Shown: positions 19,383 through 27,227 of the stretch, in pieces
How positions within the stretch are numbered: the first letter of the stretch is position 1
Layout: each line of letters starts with the position of its first letter
From: Cytophagales bacterium
GTDB taxonomy: Bacteria > Bacteroidota > Bacteroidia > Cytophagales > 172606-1
Direction of reading: 5' to 3'
DNA length: 64,000 nt
Assembly (NCBI GenBank): GCA_030446715.1
Contig: JAUJMU010000009.1
Location: forward strand, 1-64,000
Notes under the pieces: generated by a model
The model's database searches: none
Seen by the model: the letters and a program-made list of their open reading frames with translations, nothing else
Told to the model about the DNA's origin: nothing
Program-made: the position numbers and the translations under genes

Positions 19383-20091
19383 AATGGGTAAAGGTTTATT
19401 CGTTAGGTATTGATTTATGGTTGGGTGACTGCGGAAAACGTATATAAAAAATAACTAATCATTCTCCTGAGGCCCCCGCTGCACTTGCACCAATGGATGC
19501 TCCGGATGGTAAAAAAGGAATGTACTCGTTCTCAGTATCAAATGACGTAGGTGTGCGATAGTGGTAGTGCGGGCAGTAAACAAATCGGTCAGCGGTGCAG
19601 TGCTTCTAAGCTTTTCAACGGCTTGAATTCATCCTGAATCGTGCGGACTTTGCTGCTGCTGGTTTCACTTGTTTCCGGATCCTGATATTAATTTACGTAT
19701 TTTTTATATTACTTAATGCAGAGTTAATTAAATTTTTGACTATTTCGAAAACGTCTCCTCCCGCAGTCTTCTTCCCGGAACTTCGTATTGTACGACAATG
19801 GCTGCTTTTCACTACGAAGGCCTTTCCTGGCAATCAAAAAGCGAAAGCCCGGTAAGAAGGCGCTTGTTTCCCTTAAAAGATTTCAATAATTTCCTGGTCA
19901 GGTGCTGCCTGGCGCGTGGCAACTACGCTTGCCAACCAATACTCAAACTTTTCCTTCACGCTTGCCCAACTTCCAAAGCTGGTTTTTCCGCACTTAGAAT
20001 GAAAAAAGCATCTCGTTCGCTACCCGGAAAATCCAAAGTTCCGGAGATACTTGTTTTAGATTTTTCCCTGCTGCCGGCCTGGAGGCAGCCA
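19383..20091. other. Gene-poor stretch upstream of the sigma gene
   Basis: About 700 bases without a convincing gene. Open frames here (for example 19798-20121 on the plus strand) show no recognisable domain, have a composition unlike the neighbours and run into the relic downstream. The region should contain the promoter of the sigma-FecR operon. I see no tRNA, clear promoter pair or repeat in it. Confidence 0.4.
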
Positions 20092-20092
20092 C

Positions 20093-20130
20093 CGCCCGAT
20101 GACCGGATCAACGCCCGATGACCGGATCAA
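20093..20130. repeat. Perfect 19-bp tandem duplication
   Basis: CGCCCGATGACCGGATCAA occurs at 20093-20111 and again at 20112-20130 with no gap. The unit length is not a multiple of three, and in the frame of the adjacent relic the duplication creates a TGA at 20119. It borders the left end of the dehydrogenase relic and probably reflects slippage after the gene decayed. Confidence 0.85.
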
Positions 20131-20133
20131 AAG

Positions 20134-20342
20134 GATGGCCCCTTGGCAGCCGACCCCATCGGAATCGACATCGACGACAAGGGACACTTGTTTTACACCC
20201 GCACCAACCGGCAGAAGAATTCGGAATTTGACATTCGCGGGCACCAGAACTGGGCAATTCCCTCCATTGCCCTGCAAACGGTGGGAGACAAGCGGGCCTT
20301 CCTCCGCAAGGTGCTATCTCCCGAAAACAGTGCCAAGAACGA
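20134..20342 (+). pseudogene. Relic of a heme-binding/membrane-bound dehydrogenase-type gene, left part
   Basis: The frame reads PLAADPIGIDIDDKGHLFYTR, then RQKNSEFDIRGHQNW, then KRAFLRKVLSPENSAKNE. This is characteristic of the large PVC-type, often c-heme-bearing, secreted dehydrogenase/beta-propeller proteins found in Bacteroidota and Planctomycetes. Both the beginning and the end of the gene are missing. After SAKNE the sequence diverges, and the next expected residues (NEWLADVNRDGSHDWRDMTVE) are found about 1 kb away in the same frame and strand at 21361. The gene was therefore interrupted by inserted DNA. No function is expected. Confidence 0.7.
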
Positions 20343-21365
20343 ACCAAGCCCACACGCAGCCGAGGCCTCCCGGGTTGGCAATGCGCTAAAGCGGCCCGGT
20401 GGTCGTTAGTGGGCGGTGTTGTAAGCCGTTCTTTACTCTACTTTTTCTTTTTCATAATTTCATGCAGCGCTGGTTCTATAGCTACTGCATGAGCTCCTCC
20501 AAATACCACCAATACCCTGTCATAAGTGGTAAGCGCTTGTTCAATCTTGTCAAGTAAACCAATGTCGCGGACCACCTTGGAGCTTCTGCCAATCCGAGTA
20601 AGTTCACCTCCGTCATTGAGGAAGTAAAACTTTTCCGTGGGAATGGTCTTAATATTAAAAGGCTCTTTGAAATACTCCTGGTAAGCTTCCTTGATGAAGG
20701 AGAACTGCTTTTCTTCTTCCCGCAGCGCTACTGCATTCCTTTGTAGGTAATCCACAAACTCTTTTTGGTAAGATTTCTCCAGTCCAGCAGTGGTATCAAT
20801 CCAATTATGAATATACAGATCCAAGAAACGTTCATGGGCCAGATACAGCAATACATTTTTTCTGCCATGCTTTTCAAATAAGGCTTGTACTTCACTGGCT
20901 ACGTCTAAATCCCCGTCCAGCATTTTGATTCCAATACTATCGCATAAGTATTTCAACTGCCCTGTTTCTCCATTTTTGCTTATTGCTTCATTGCGACTGG
21001 CATAGGTTTTTGTATCTGTCCCCCCTTCATTGAAAGCAATCTGAGGTGGGAGCCTTCTAAAAGCACGGTCAATGCTATCTGCTTGAGGGGTGATTTCCCG
21101 GGTATGAGCCGTCCCGATGAAGGTTAAGTGTTTATTGCCTTCGCTGATCCGAATGATATAAGGGGACTTACTTACGCCTGTTACCTTAAATTCTTCGTCC
21201 GCTTTTCGCCAAAAATCTGCTACCCACAGGTAATCTCTCATGGTATAGGCATCAATACCCTGCCTTTTTGGGGGATTACGGCAGGCAGACATTACCAATG
21301 TTACTGATAGAATACCTATTAAGATGACTCGTCTCATTTGGTCTCTTTTCAATGGCTTACAACGA
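20338..21365. mobile_element. ~1,018-bp insert flanked by 5-bp direct repeats, no transposase
   Basis: The insert (20343-21360) splits the dehydrogenase relic. AACGA stands at 20338-20342 and again at 21361-21365, exactly where the protein sequence resumes, as a target-site duplication would. The insert is visibly more AT-rich than the surroundings and carries a single gene, a TraB/GumN-like lipoprotein on the minus strand. It has no transposase and no clear terminal inverted repeats; only a short AAGCC is shared near the two ends in inverted orientation. It could be a passenger moved in trans, or a recombination product that happens to resemble a transposition. Confidence 0.5.
20438..21337 (-). 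CDS. TraB/GumN-like lipoprotein
   Basis: 299 aa from the ATG at 21337, which gives a lipoprotein signal with lipobox VMSAC (Cys19); the frame is open further upstream but only into the relic. The pattern resembles the TraB/GumN (Tiki-like) family: an early strand with LTFIGTAHTRE (GTAH at ~75-78), a central AFNEGG, and a late strand VLVVFGGAHAVAIEPAL (GGAH at ~280-283). The two His motifs and the Glu are the family's presumed metal-dependent active site. Known relatives are membrane or periplasmic proteins of unclear or protease-like function. The gene is AT-rich compared with its neighbours and sits inside the inserted segment, so it was probably acquired. The family call is tentative. Confidence 0.65.
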   Translation of the reverse strand: MRRVILIGILSVTLVMSACRNPPKRQGIDAYTMRDYLWVADFWRKADEEFKVTGVSKSPYIIRISEGNKHLTFIGTAHTREITPQADSIDRAFRRLPPQIAFNEGGTDTKTYASRNEAISKNGETGQLKYLCDSIGIKMLDGDLDVASEVQALFEKHGRKNVLLYLAHERFLDLYIHNWIDTTAGLEKSYQKEFVDYLQRNAVALREEEKQFSFIKEAYQEYFKEPFNIKTIPTEKFYFLNDGGELTRIGRSSKVVRDIGLLDKIEQALTTYDRVLVVFGGAHAVAIEPALHEIMKKKK

Positions 21366-21423
21366 GTGGCTGGCCGACGTGAACAGGGACGGCTCCCACG
21401 ACTGGCGCGACATGACCGTGGAA
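21361..21423 (+). pseudogene. Relic of the dehydrogenase-type gene, right part
   Basis: Encodes NEWLADVNRDGSHDWRDMTV, then Glu, in the same frame as the left part at 20134-20342. This is the segment expected to follow SPENSAKN in that family. After Glu the family similarity ends and a TGA follows a few codons later. The 5-bp AACGA at its start repeats the end of the left part. Confidence 0.65.
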
Positions 21424-21577
21424 ATAAACTACTGATAGTCACCAATATAAGAGTAGCTGTTTTACGCAAAAACGCGGTTTTCAGCGTTATTCCTGAGAAA
21501 ACTGCAATCGCATAAAGCGCAAATTGCTGGTTTACAAGCGATTATTTTGCAAAAAGTCTACTATTCAATAGAATTTA

Positions 21578-22195
21578 TCAGAATACACTACAAGCACTAC
21601 CGGTAATCACGATGGAAAGCTTGATGACAGTTTTCAACGCCTCGTTATTTTTTAACGCCTTGAATGCTTCGTGAATGTGATTCACCACAGATTGGTAATT
21701 AATGGACATGACTACCGCAATTTCCTCATAACTTAAGTCCTTGTAACATCTTAAGTAAACGGCTTCTCTTTGCCGGGCCGTAAGGTCGTTTAAGGCGGCA
21801 GCTACCTGGGTGCTTTTCTGCCAGCCCTTTTCTTCCCGAATGAGTAAGTCTTCCGCCGAAAACGTAATGGCAGGTTCTGACAAGGCTAAGTCCTTTCTGA
21901 TCAAGGCGCGTCTTTTACCCCTGGAAAGTTTAGTAAGCACGTTTTTGCGCAATGCCTGTAGCAAATAGGCTTTTACGTACTGAACTGCTCCCAGTTTTCC
22001 TTTATTCTCCCACAGATGGAGAAACAACTCCTGAATACAGTCCTTTACAAAATCCTCATCACCGCTGATTTTCAAGCCGTAGTTATACAAGTAATTGAAA
22101 TACTTGCAGTAGACGCACGAAAGTGCCTGCTCGTTGCCAAGCGTAAAAGATCGCCAAAGCTCCTTATCCTCTTTGTCCGCATCCATTTTGTTCAT
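21578..22195 (-). CDS. ECF RNA polymerase sigma-70 factor
   Basis: 205 aa sigma factor. Region 2 lies at about residues 20-85 (CVYCKYFNYLYNYGLKISGD, CIQELFLHLWENK). Region 4 lies at ~130-185 (LNDLTARQREAVYLRCYKDL followed by SYEEIAVVMSINYQSVVNHIHEAFKAL). It is divergently transcribed from the FecR gene that begins at ~22384; the usual arrangement is sigma immediately upstream of and co-directional with FecR. The shared 190-bp intergenic region holds a 20-bp perfect palindrome. It probably controls the 22.4-34.2 kb plus-strand SusC/D block. The gene is AT-richer than the flanking Sus genes. Confidence 0.9.
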   Translation of the reverse strand: MNKMDADKEDKELWRSFTLGNEQALSCVYCKYFNYLYNYGLKISGDEDFVKDCIQELFLHLWENKGKLGAVQYVKAYLLQALRKNVLTKLSRGKRRALIRKDLALSEPAITFSAEDLLIREEKGWQKSTQVAAALNDLTARQREAVYLRCYKDLSYEEIAVVMSINYQSVVNHIHEAFKALKNNEALKTVIKLSIVITGSACSVF

Positions 22196-22239
22196 ACCGC
22201 TGAGGGGGGTCGGGGGTTAGCAACGGGCAAGTTTATGCT

Positions 22240-22259
22240 AACTTAAATTAATTTAAGTT
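22240..22259. promoter_or_regulatory. 20-bp perfect palindrome in a divergent promoter region
   Basis: AACTTAAATTAATTTAAGTT is its own reverse complement. It lies 45 bp upstream of the sigma gene start and about 125-170 bp upstream of the FecR start, followed by an A/T-rich run. An operator for a dimeric regulator is plausible. Its AT content also makes a structural (bent or cruciform) role possible. Confidence 0.45.
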
Positions 22260-22383
22260 TTTAAAAAAAAGTTAATAAAAACCCAGTATAAAAAATAGCC
22301 TCGTGTTTCTATATCCTTGTCTTGGGGCAGGAAAAGATTCTTGGCAGAATATACACCCTTATTGCAGGCGTACTGATGCCTGA

Positions 22384-23472
22384 GTGACCAGGGCCAATTC
22401 ATTCACTACTAACCCTAACTGCTTACAAAAGGTGAATTACGAAAGCTACCGGGCAGAAGATTTTGCCGCAGATATCTCTTTCAGAAACTGGGTAAACCGC
22501 GCTGATGAAGAGGATCAATTGTTCTGGGATGAATGGGCTCTGAATCATCCCGGGAAAATTCCTCTCATGGAAGAGGCCGTTAGCATTGTCAGGATGACCA
22601 CTTTTAGCGGGAAGGCTTTAAGCCCGGACGAAATATGGTCTAACTGGCTGCAACTGGCACCCCGTCTGAGAAAGCAGGAAACGATCCGGCCAAAACAGGT
22701 ATTTTTCTCGTTGGACAGGCCTATGGCTTACGCCAGAATAGCCGCTGTCCTGGTGGGTTTTATACTCCTTAGTGCGGCAGTTGCCCTGTATATCAGTAAC
22801 CGAAAGGTAGTTTACCGCACCGGCTACGGAAGCACCTTGTCGGTTGTTTTGCCCGACAGTTCTACCGTGATTCTCAACGCCAACTCTGCCTTATCCTATA
22901 ACCCTGATTGGGAGGCTGACCAGAACCGGGCCGTGTGGCTACAGGGAGAAGCTTATTTCAGCGTCCGGAAAAAGAAAGATGCCCGGTCGCGTAGTCAGAA
23001 ATTTGTTGTGCACACCGACAACCTTAGTGTGGAAGTACTGGGTACCAGATTCAACGTGAATGACCGCGCCGGTACGACAGAAGTAGTGCTTGCCTCAGGT
23101 AAAGTGAAAGTAAGCAGCAAGCTGCCTGATCCGGCCCGGTCGCAGTCCCTGCTGATGGTACCGGGGGAAATGGTAGAATTTTCCGAAGCAAGCAAGGCGT
23201 TCCTTAAGCGAACAGTGAATACGGAAAGGTATACGGCCTGGAAGGGCAATAAACTGATTTTTGATAATACCCCGCTGCAGGAAGTAGTGGACATCCTAAC
23301 CCACACGTACGGGATGGAAGTACAAATTAAAAACAGAACACTGCTATCAAAAAAATTGACCGGTGAAATAGAGGTTAAAAAGGTAGAAGATCTGCTGGAG
23401 GCTTTATCCCAGATCTATGACCTTGCTATAATCCATAAAAACACTACCGTCATTATTGATTACAACCCGTAG
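22384..23472 (+). CDS. FecR-family anti-sigma factor / signal transducer
   Basis: Up to 362 aa. The cytoplasmic N-terminus (YRAEDFAADISFRNWV) is followed by one membrane helix at ~116-137 (YARIAAVLVGFILLSAAVAL), the FecR domain (LPDSSTVILNANSALSYNPD, RAVWLQGEAYFSV, VEVLGTRFNV) and the C-terminal segment (LIFDNTPLQEVVDILTHTYGM). Relatives usually begin a few residues before YRAEDF, so the GTG at 22432 (VNYESYRAEDF) is a strong alternative start to the GTG at 22384. It precedes an STN-SusC by 23 bp, its expected signalling partner, and is divergent from the sigma factor at 21578-22195. Confidence 0.88.
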   Translation: MTRANSFTTNPNCLQKVNYESYRAEDFAADISFRNWVNRADEEDQLFWDEWALNHPGKIPLMEEAVSIVRMTTFSGKALSPDEIWSNWLQLAPRLRKQETIRPKQVFFSLDRPMAYARIAAVLVGFILLSAAVALYISNRKVVYRTGYGSTLSVVLPDSSTVILNANSALSYNPDWEADQNRAVWLQGEAYFSVRKKKDARSRSQKFVVHTDNLSVEVLGTRFNVNDRAGTTEVVLASGKVKVSSKLPDPARSQSLLMVPGEMVEFSEASKAFLKRTVNTERYTAWKGNKLIFDNTPLQEVVDILTHTYGMEVQIKNRTLLSKKLTGEIEVKKVEDLLEALSQIYDLAIIHKNTTVIIDYNP

Positions 23473-23495
23473 CCTTTCCCAAAACCACTACCAGT

Positions 23496-26400
23496 ATGCA
23501 CAAAAACACTACCCGCCTCAGCACTTGCCTGTTTTGGATAAGTCTATTGTTTTTACTAAACGGTCATTTTCAAATTGCTTATTCTCAGGTATTTGCCTCG
23601 CAGGCGGGGCACGCGTTACCGCAGCAGGAACCCTCTGCCCGTTCCGAAAAGCCGGCCCAGTTATTGACCGAGATTCTGAAACAGATCAAAACCACCCACG
23701 GGGTTACGTTCTTGTACGACCCTGAAGTAGTAGGAGACAAAAGGGCGACTATAAAACCGGAAAGATCCAAAAGGGTGGAAAAGATACTGGAAAAAATGTT
23801 GAGCCCTTACCGCCTGCATTTTAAGAAAATCAATGAAACGACTTATTCAATTTTTCCCGGTAAGAATGCTGTAAGTACCGCTGACCATACGAACCAATCA
23901 GCGCCTTATCCTGCTGTTGTAGATACTGCCGAAAACTACACAACCCGGGCGGTATTAGCAGTAACCGTCACGGGCAGAGTCACTTCCGATACGGGCGAAG
24001 GCATTCCGGGCGTGAACGTGTCGCTGAAAAAAACCACTATTGGCACCTCTACCGGCCCGGACGGAACATACAGCCTTTCGGTACAGGACGACCATGCGAA
24101 CGGTACACTGGTCTTTTCCTACATTGGCTACACCACTGAAGAGGTAATTATCAATGGCCGCTCCAAAATAGATGTTTCCCTGGAGCCCGACATAAAATCC
24201 CTGCAAGAAGTAGTGGTAGTAGGGTACGGTGAACAGGCAAAGCGGGAAGTGACCGGTTCAATCGCTACCGTGAAGGCCCAGGAAATCGAGAAGTCGGTAG
24301 TGACCAGCTTTCAGAGTGCCATGCAGGGCAGAATGCCGGGCGTGGAAATTGCCGAATCCAGCGGGGTGCCGGGCGCTGCCGTGCAGGTAAGGGTAAGGGG
24401 ACTGGGAACCATTAACGGGGGTGCCGGCCCTCTCTATGTAGTAGACGGGGTGCCCATCCTTTCCGGCCACCGGGGAGACGGAGATACCCCCATCAGTACC
24501 AGCGACATAGGGACTTCCAATAATCCTTTAACGGACTTAAACCCCAATGATATTGAGTCCATTGAAGTGCTGAAGGACGCCGCCGCCGGCGCTATTTACG
24601 GGGCCCGGGCGGCGGGCGGCGTGGTATTGATTACCACCAAGCGCGGCAAAGCCGGTAAGACGAGCTTTAACGTAAGGGTCTATACCGGCGTGAGTGAAAT
24701 AGCCAACCAAAGGAGCCTGCTGAACGGTCCGCAACTGCTGGAAATAGCGGACGAAGCCTGGCGCAATACTTTTTACAGTAATCCTGCCTCAGTTGGACTA
24801 CCCCTTCCGGCAACCCCGATACCAGCTATTCCAAACTTTGACCGGGGCCGGGCTGACACCACCAACATCAACCACCTGGATAATGTATTGCGCCGGGGCA
24901 GCACCAGCGAAGTAAGCCTGTCAGCCAGCAACGGCACGGATAAAGCCGCTTTCTACATCAACGGAACCTACCGGAAAACCCAGGGTACCATGCGGGGCAA
25001 CGATTTTGATTACGTAGGCTTCCGGCTGAACGTGGATTATAACCTGACCAAGGCGCTCAAGTTCGGAGCCAATATCAGTCCTTCCTATACCTACGAGAAA
25101 AGACTAGGATCGGGCAGTAATATCACAACCGGCGGATTCGGCGGCGCTACCACCGCTAATCTGCCTATCTACCCGGTATATAATCAGGACGGCACGTATT
25201 TTAATCCGTGGTTCAACCCGGTGGCTTTTCTGGACCGGGATATTTATGCCAATAACCAGAAAAAAATCCGCATCCTGGCTACGCTGTTTTTTGAAGCAAC
25301 GATCCTGCCCGGTTTAAAATTCCGGTCCACGGCCAACGTGGAAACCTATAATCAGACCAGCGATGTGTACCAGTCGGGCCTCATACGGGTCAGGGGCAAT
25401 ACCGATGCGAGTCCTTTCGCCGATGACCAACTCGCCAGGGGCGTACTGCAACGGTACGTGGGCTATAATTATCTTACCGAAAACTTTTTCAATTACACCA
25501 AAGTATTGCGGGAACACCACAGCGTATCGGTGGTAGCCGGCATGCGGTTTCAGAAGCTCGATACGCAGTATGAATCCATGGTGGGGGAGTCTTTCGCCAA
25601 CAGCAGTTTAAGGTATCCTTCGCAGGCCGCTTTTGTGGAAGACCGGCCGCAGACGCAATTGAGAGATAACACCGCTTTACTGGGGTATTTCTTCCGGTCA
25701 AATTATACCCTCAAAGACCGGTACCTCTTTGGCTTTACCATTAATTCCGATGGCAGCTCCCGGTTCGGGAAGAACAAGAAATTCGGCACTTTCCCGGCCG
25801 TTTCAGCCGGCTGGATTCTCTCCGAGGAGAACTTTCTCAACAAGAGCCGCTTTTTAGGTTTTTTAAAGATCCGGGGCAGCATTGGGTTGACGGGTAACTC
25901 ATCGGGAATCGGCAATTTTCCGGGGGCATCCACCTGGACGTTCTTCGGGGCTTCCTCTTCTTCTTATAAAGGAGACCCGTTCATTGTGCCCAGCACCTCC
26001 CAAAATGCCGATCTGCACTGGGAGAGAGGCGAAAAAATGGATGCCGGCCTGGATTTTGGGCTGCTGGAAAACCGGATTTCGGGTACGGTGGACGTGTTCA
26101 GGAACACTACCCGGGAGATGCTGCTGGCCATCCCGGCTCCCTTTAGTTTTGGCTACGCGGATAATAATTATCTGGAGAACCGGGGCGCGCTGAGAAATAC
26201 CGGAATCGAGTTCTCTCTTACTTCCAATAACCTGACCGGGGCCTTTAAGTGGACGACCAACTTTAACATCAGCCATTACAAAACCAAAATACTAAGCCTG
26301 GGAGGCTTAACGCCGGGCCAGGTTACCGGCGGCAGCGGCGATGTCCGGACCTACGAGGGACAGTCGGCCCCCACCTTTTACTTGATTGAATGGGTGGGGG

Positions 26401-27092
26401 TGGATCCGGCTACCGGGGGAGAACTGATCCGGGATGCCAATAATGAGGTAGTGCCGGCCTCCTCTTTAACGCCGGCGCAATTGAATGATGCCCGTAAACC
26501 CCAGTTTGATAAGCCCCCGGTGCCGCTTTTTCACGGAGGTATTACCAATACCTTTTCCTTCAAGGGGTTTGAGTTGAGTGTCTTTTTCGCCTACAAATAC
26601 GGAAATTACCTGTTGGACGCCGGGGAGAGGCAGCAAAGCTACGTGGCGAATCTCAATTACCAGAACGGCGGGAGTAACATCTTTCTGGGGAATTTATCCG
26701 CGGATATACTGGGGCGGTGGACTACCGAAGGGCAAAACACTACTATACCCAAAGTATACTATAACGATAATGTCAATACCAACCTGAGGGGCAGGAATAC
26801 CACCCGGTTTCTCTACGATGCTTCTTATCTCCGTTTGAAAAACATCCAGCTGGCGTACGATCTGCCCGCCCGGCTGACTTCTTTTGCGCGGCTGAAAAGT
26901 GCCCGGATCTATATCACCGGCCAGAACCTGTTGCTGTTTACCAGGTTTGGCGGGTTAGACCCGGAAGCCGTAAACATCGGCGGCGGCAATAACATCAGCG
27001 CCAACCAGGCGCGAAACCTGGCTTACGGGGTCATTCAAAATAACCTGCCGCAGTCAAAAACCCTTACTTTCGGCGTCAATATCGGTCTTTGA
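23496..27092 (+). CDS. SusC-type TonB-dependent transducer with STN domain
   Basis: 1198 aa, intact. Signal peptide 1-30 (ending AYSQ); STN domain ~55-125 (LLTEILKQIKTTHGVTFLYD, ILEKMLSPYRLHF); carboxypeptidase-like domain ~155-235 (VTGRVTSDTGEGIPGVNVSL, DGTYSLSV); TonB box LQEVVVVGYGEQ; plug with FQSAMQGRMPGVEIAE, GPLYVVDGVPI and IEVLKDAAAGAIYGARAAGG; beta-barrel ending TLTFGVNIGL. The STN domain makes it a signalling transporter for the FecR encoded just upstream. It starts a plus-strand series SusC-SusD-lipoprotein-SusC-SusD. Its substrate is unknown. Confidence 0.95.
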   Translation: MHKNTTRLSTCLFWISLLFLLNGHFQIAYSQVFASQAGHALPQQEPSARSEKPAQLLTEILKQIKTTHGVTFLYDPEVVGDKRATIKPERSKRVEKILEKMLSPYRLHFKKINETTYSIFPGKNAVSTADHTNQSAPYPAVVDTAENYTTRAVLAVTVTGRVTSDTGEGIPGVNVSLKKTTIGTSTGPDGTYSLSVQDDHANGTLVFSYIGYTTEEVIINGRSKIDVSLEPDIKSLQEVVVVGYGEQAKREVTGSIATVKAQEIEKSVVTSFQSAMQGRMPGVEIAESSGVPGAAVQVRVRGLGTINGGAGPLYVVDGVPILSGHRGDGDTPISTSDIGTSNNPLTDLNPNDIESIEVLKDAAAGAIYGARAAGGVVLITTKRGKAGKTSFNVRVYTGVSEIANQRSLLNGPQLLEIADEAWRNTFYSNPASVGLPLPATPIPAIPNFDRGRADTTNINHLDNVLRRGSTSEVSLSASNGTDKAAFYINGTYRKTQGTMRGNDFDYVGFRLNVDYNLTKALKFGANISPSYTYEKRLGSGSNITTGGFGGATTANLPIYPVYNQDGTYFNPWFNPVAFLDRDIYANNQKKIRILATLFFEATILPGLKFRSTANVETYNQTSDVYQSGLIRVRGNTDASPFADDQLARGVLQRYVGYNYLTENFFNYTKVLREHHSVSVVAGMRFQKLDTQYESMVGESFANSSLRYPSQAAFVEDRPQTQLRDNTALLGYFFRSNYTLKDRYLFGFTINSDGSSRFGKNKKFGTFPAVSAGWILSEENFLNKSRFLGFLKIRGSIGLTGNSSGIGNFPGASTWTFFGASSSSYKGDPFIVPSTSQNADLHWERGEKMDAGLDFGLLENRISGTVDVFRNTTREMLLAIPAPFSFGYADNNYLENRGALRNTGIEFSLTSNNLTGAFKWTTNFNISHYKTKILSLGGLTPGQVTGGSGDVRTYEGQSAPTFYLIEWVGVDPATGGELIRDANNEVVPASSLTPAQLNDARKPQFDKPPVPLFHGGITNTFSFKGFELSVFFAYKYGNYLLDAGERQQSYVANLNYQNGGSNIFLGNLSADILGRWTTEGQNTTIPKVYYNDNVNTNLRGRNTTRFLYDASYLRLKNIQLAYDLPARLTSFARLKSARIYITGQNLLLFTRFGGLDPEAVNIGGGNNISANQARNLAYGVIQNNLPQSKTLTFGVNIGL

Positions 27093-27227
27093 AACCTACA
27101 CCCTGGCCTTCCCGGGGAGAACCTCTTCTGAAGGTTTGACCCAATTAACAGGGACGGACGAGGCTCTCAATATCCCTGCCGCCGGCGAACATCGAATCAG
27201 CAATAAGTATTCATTCAACAACCTACA

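Noticed and set aside
19798-20121. 107-codon plus-strand open frame
   Set aside because: No signal, domain or family pattern. Composition is like non-coding DNA, and the frame ends in the tandem duplication.
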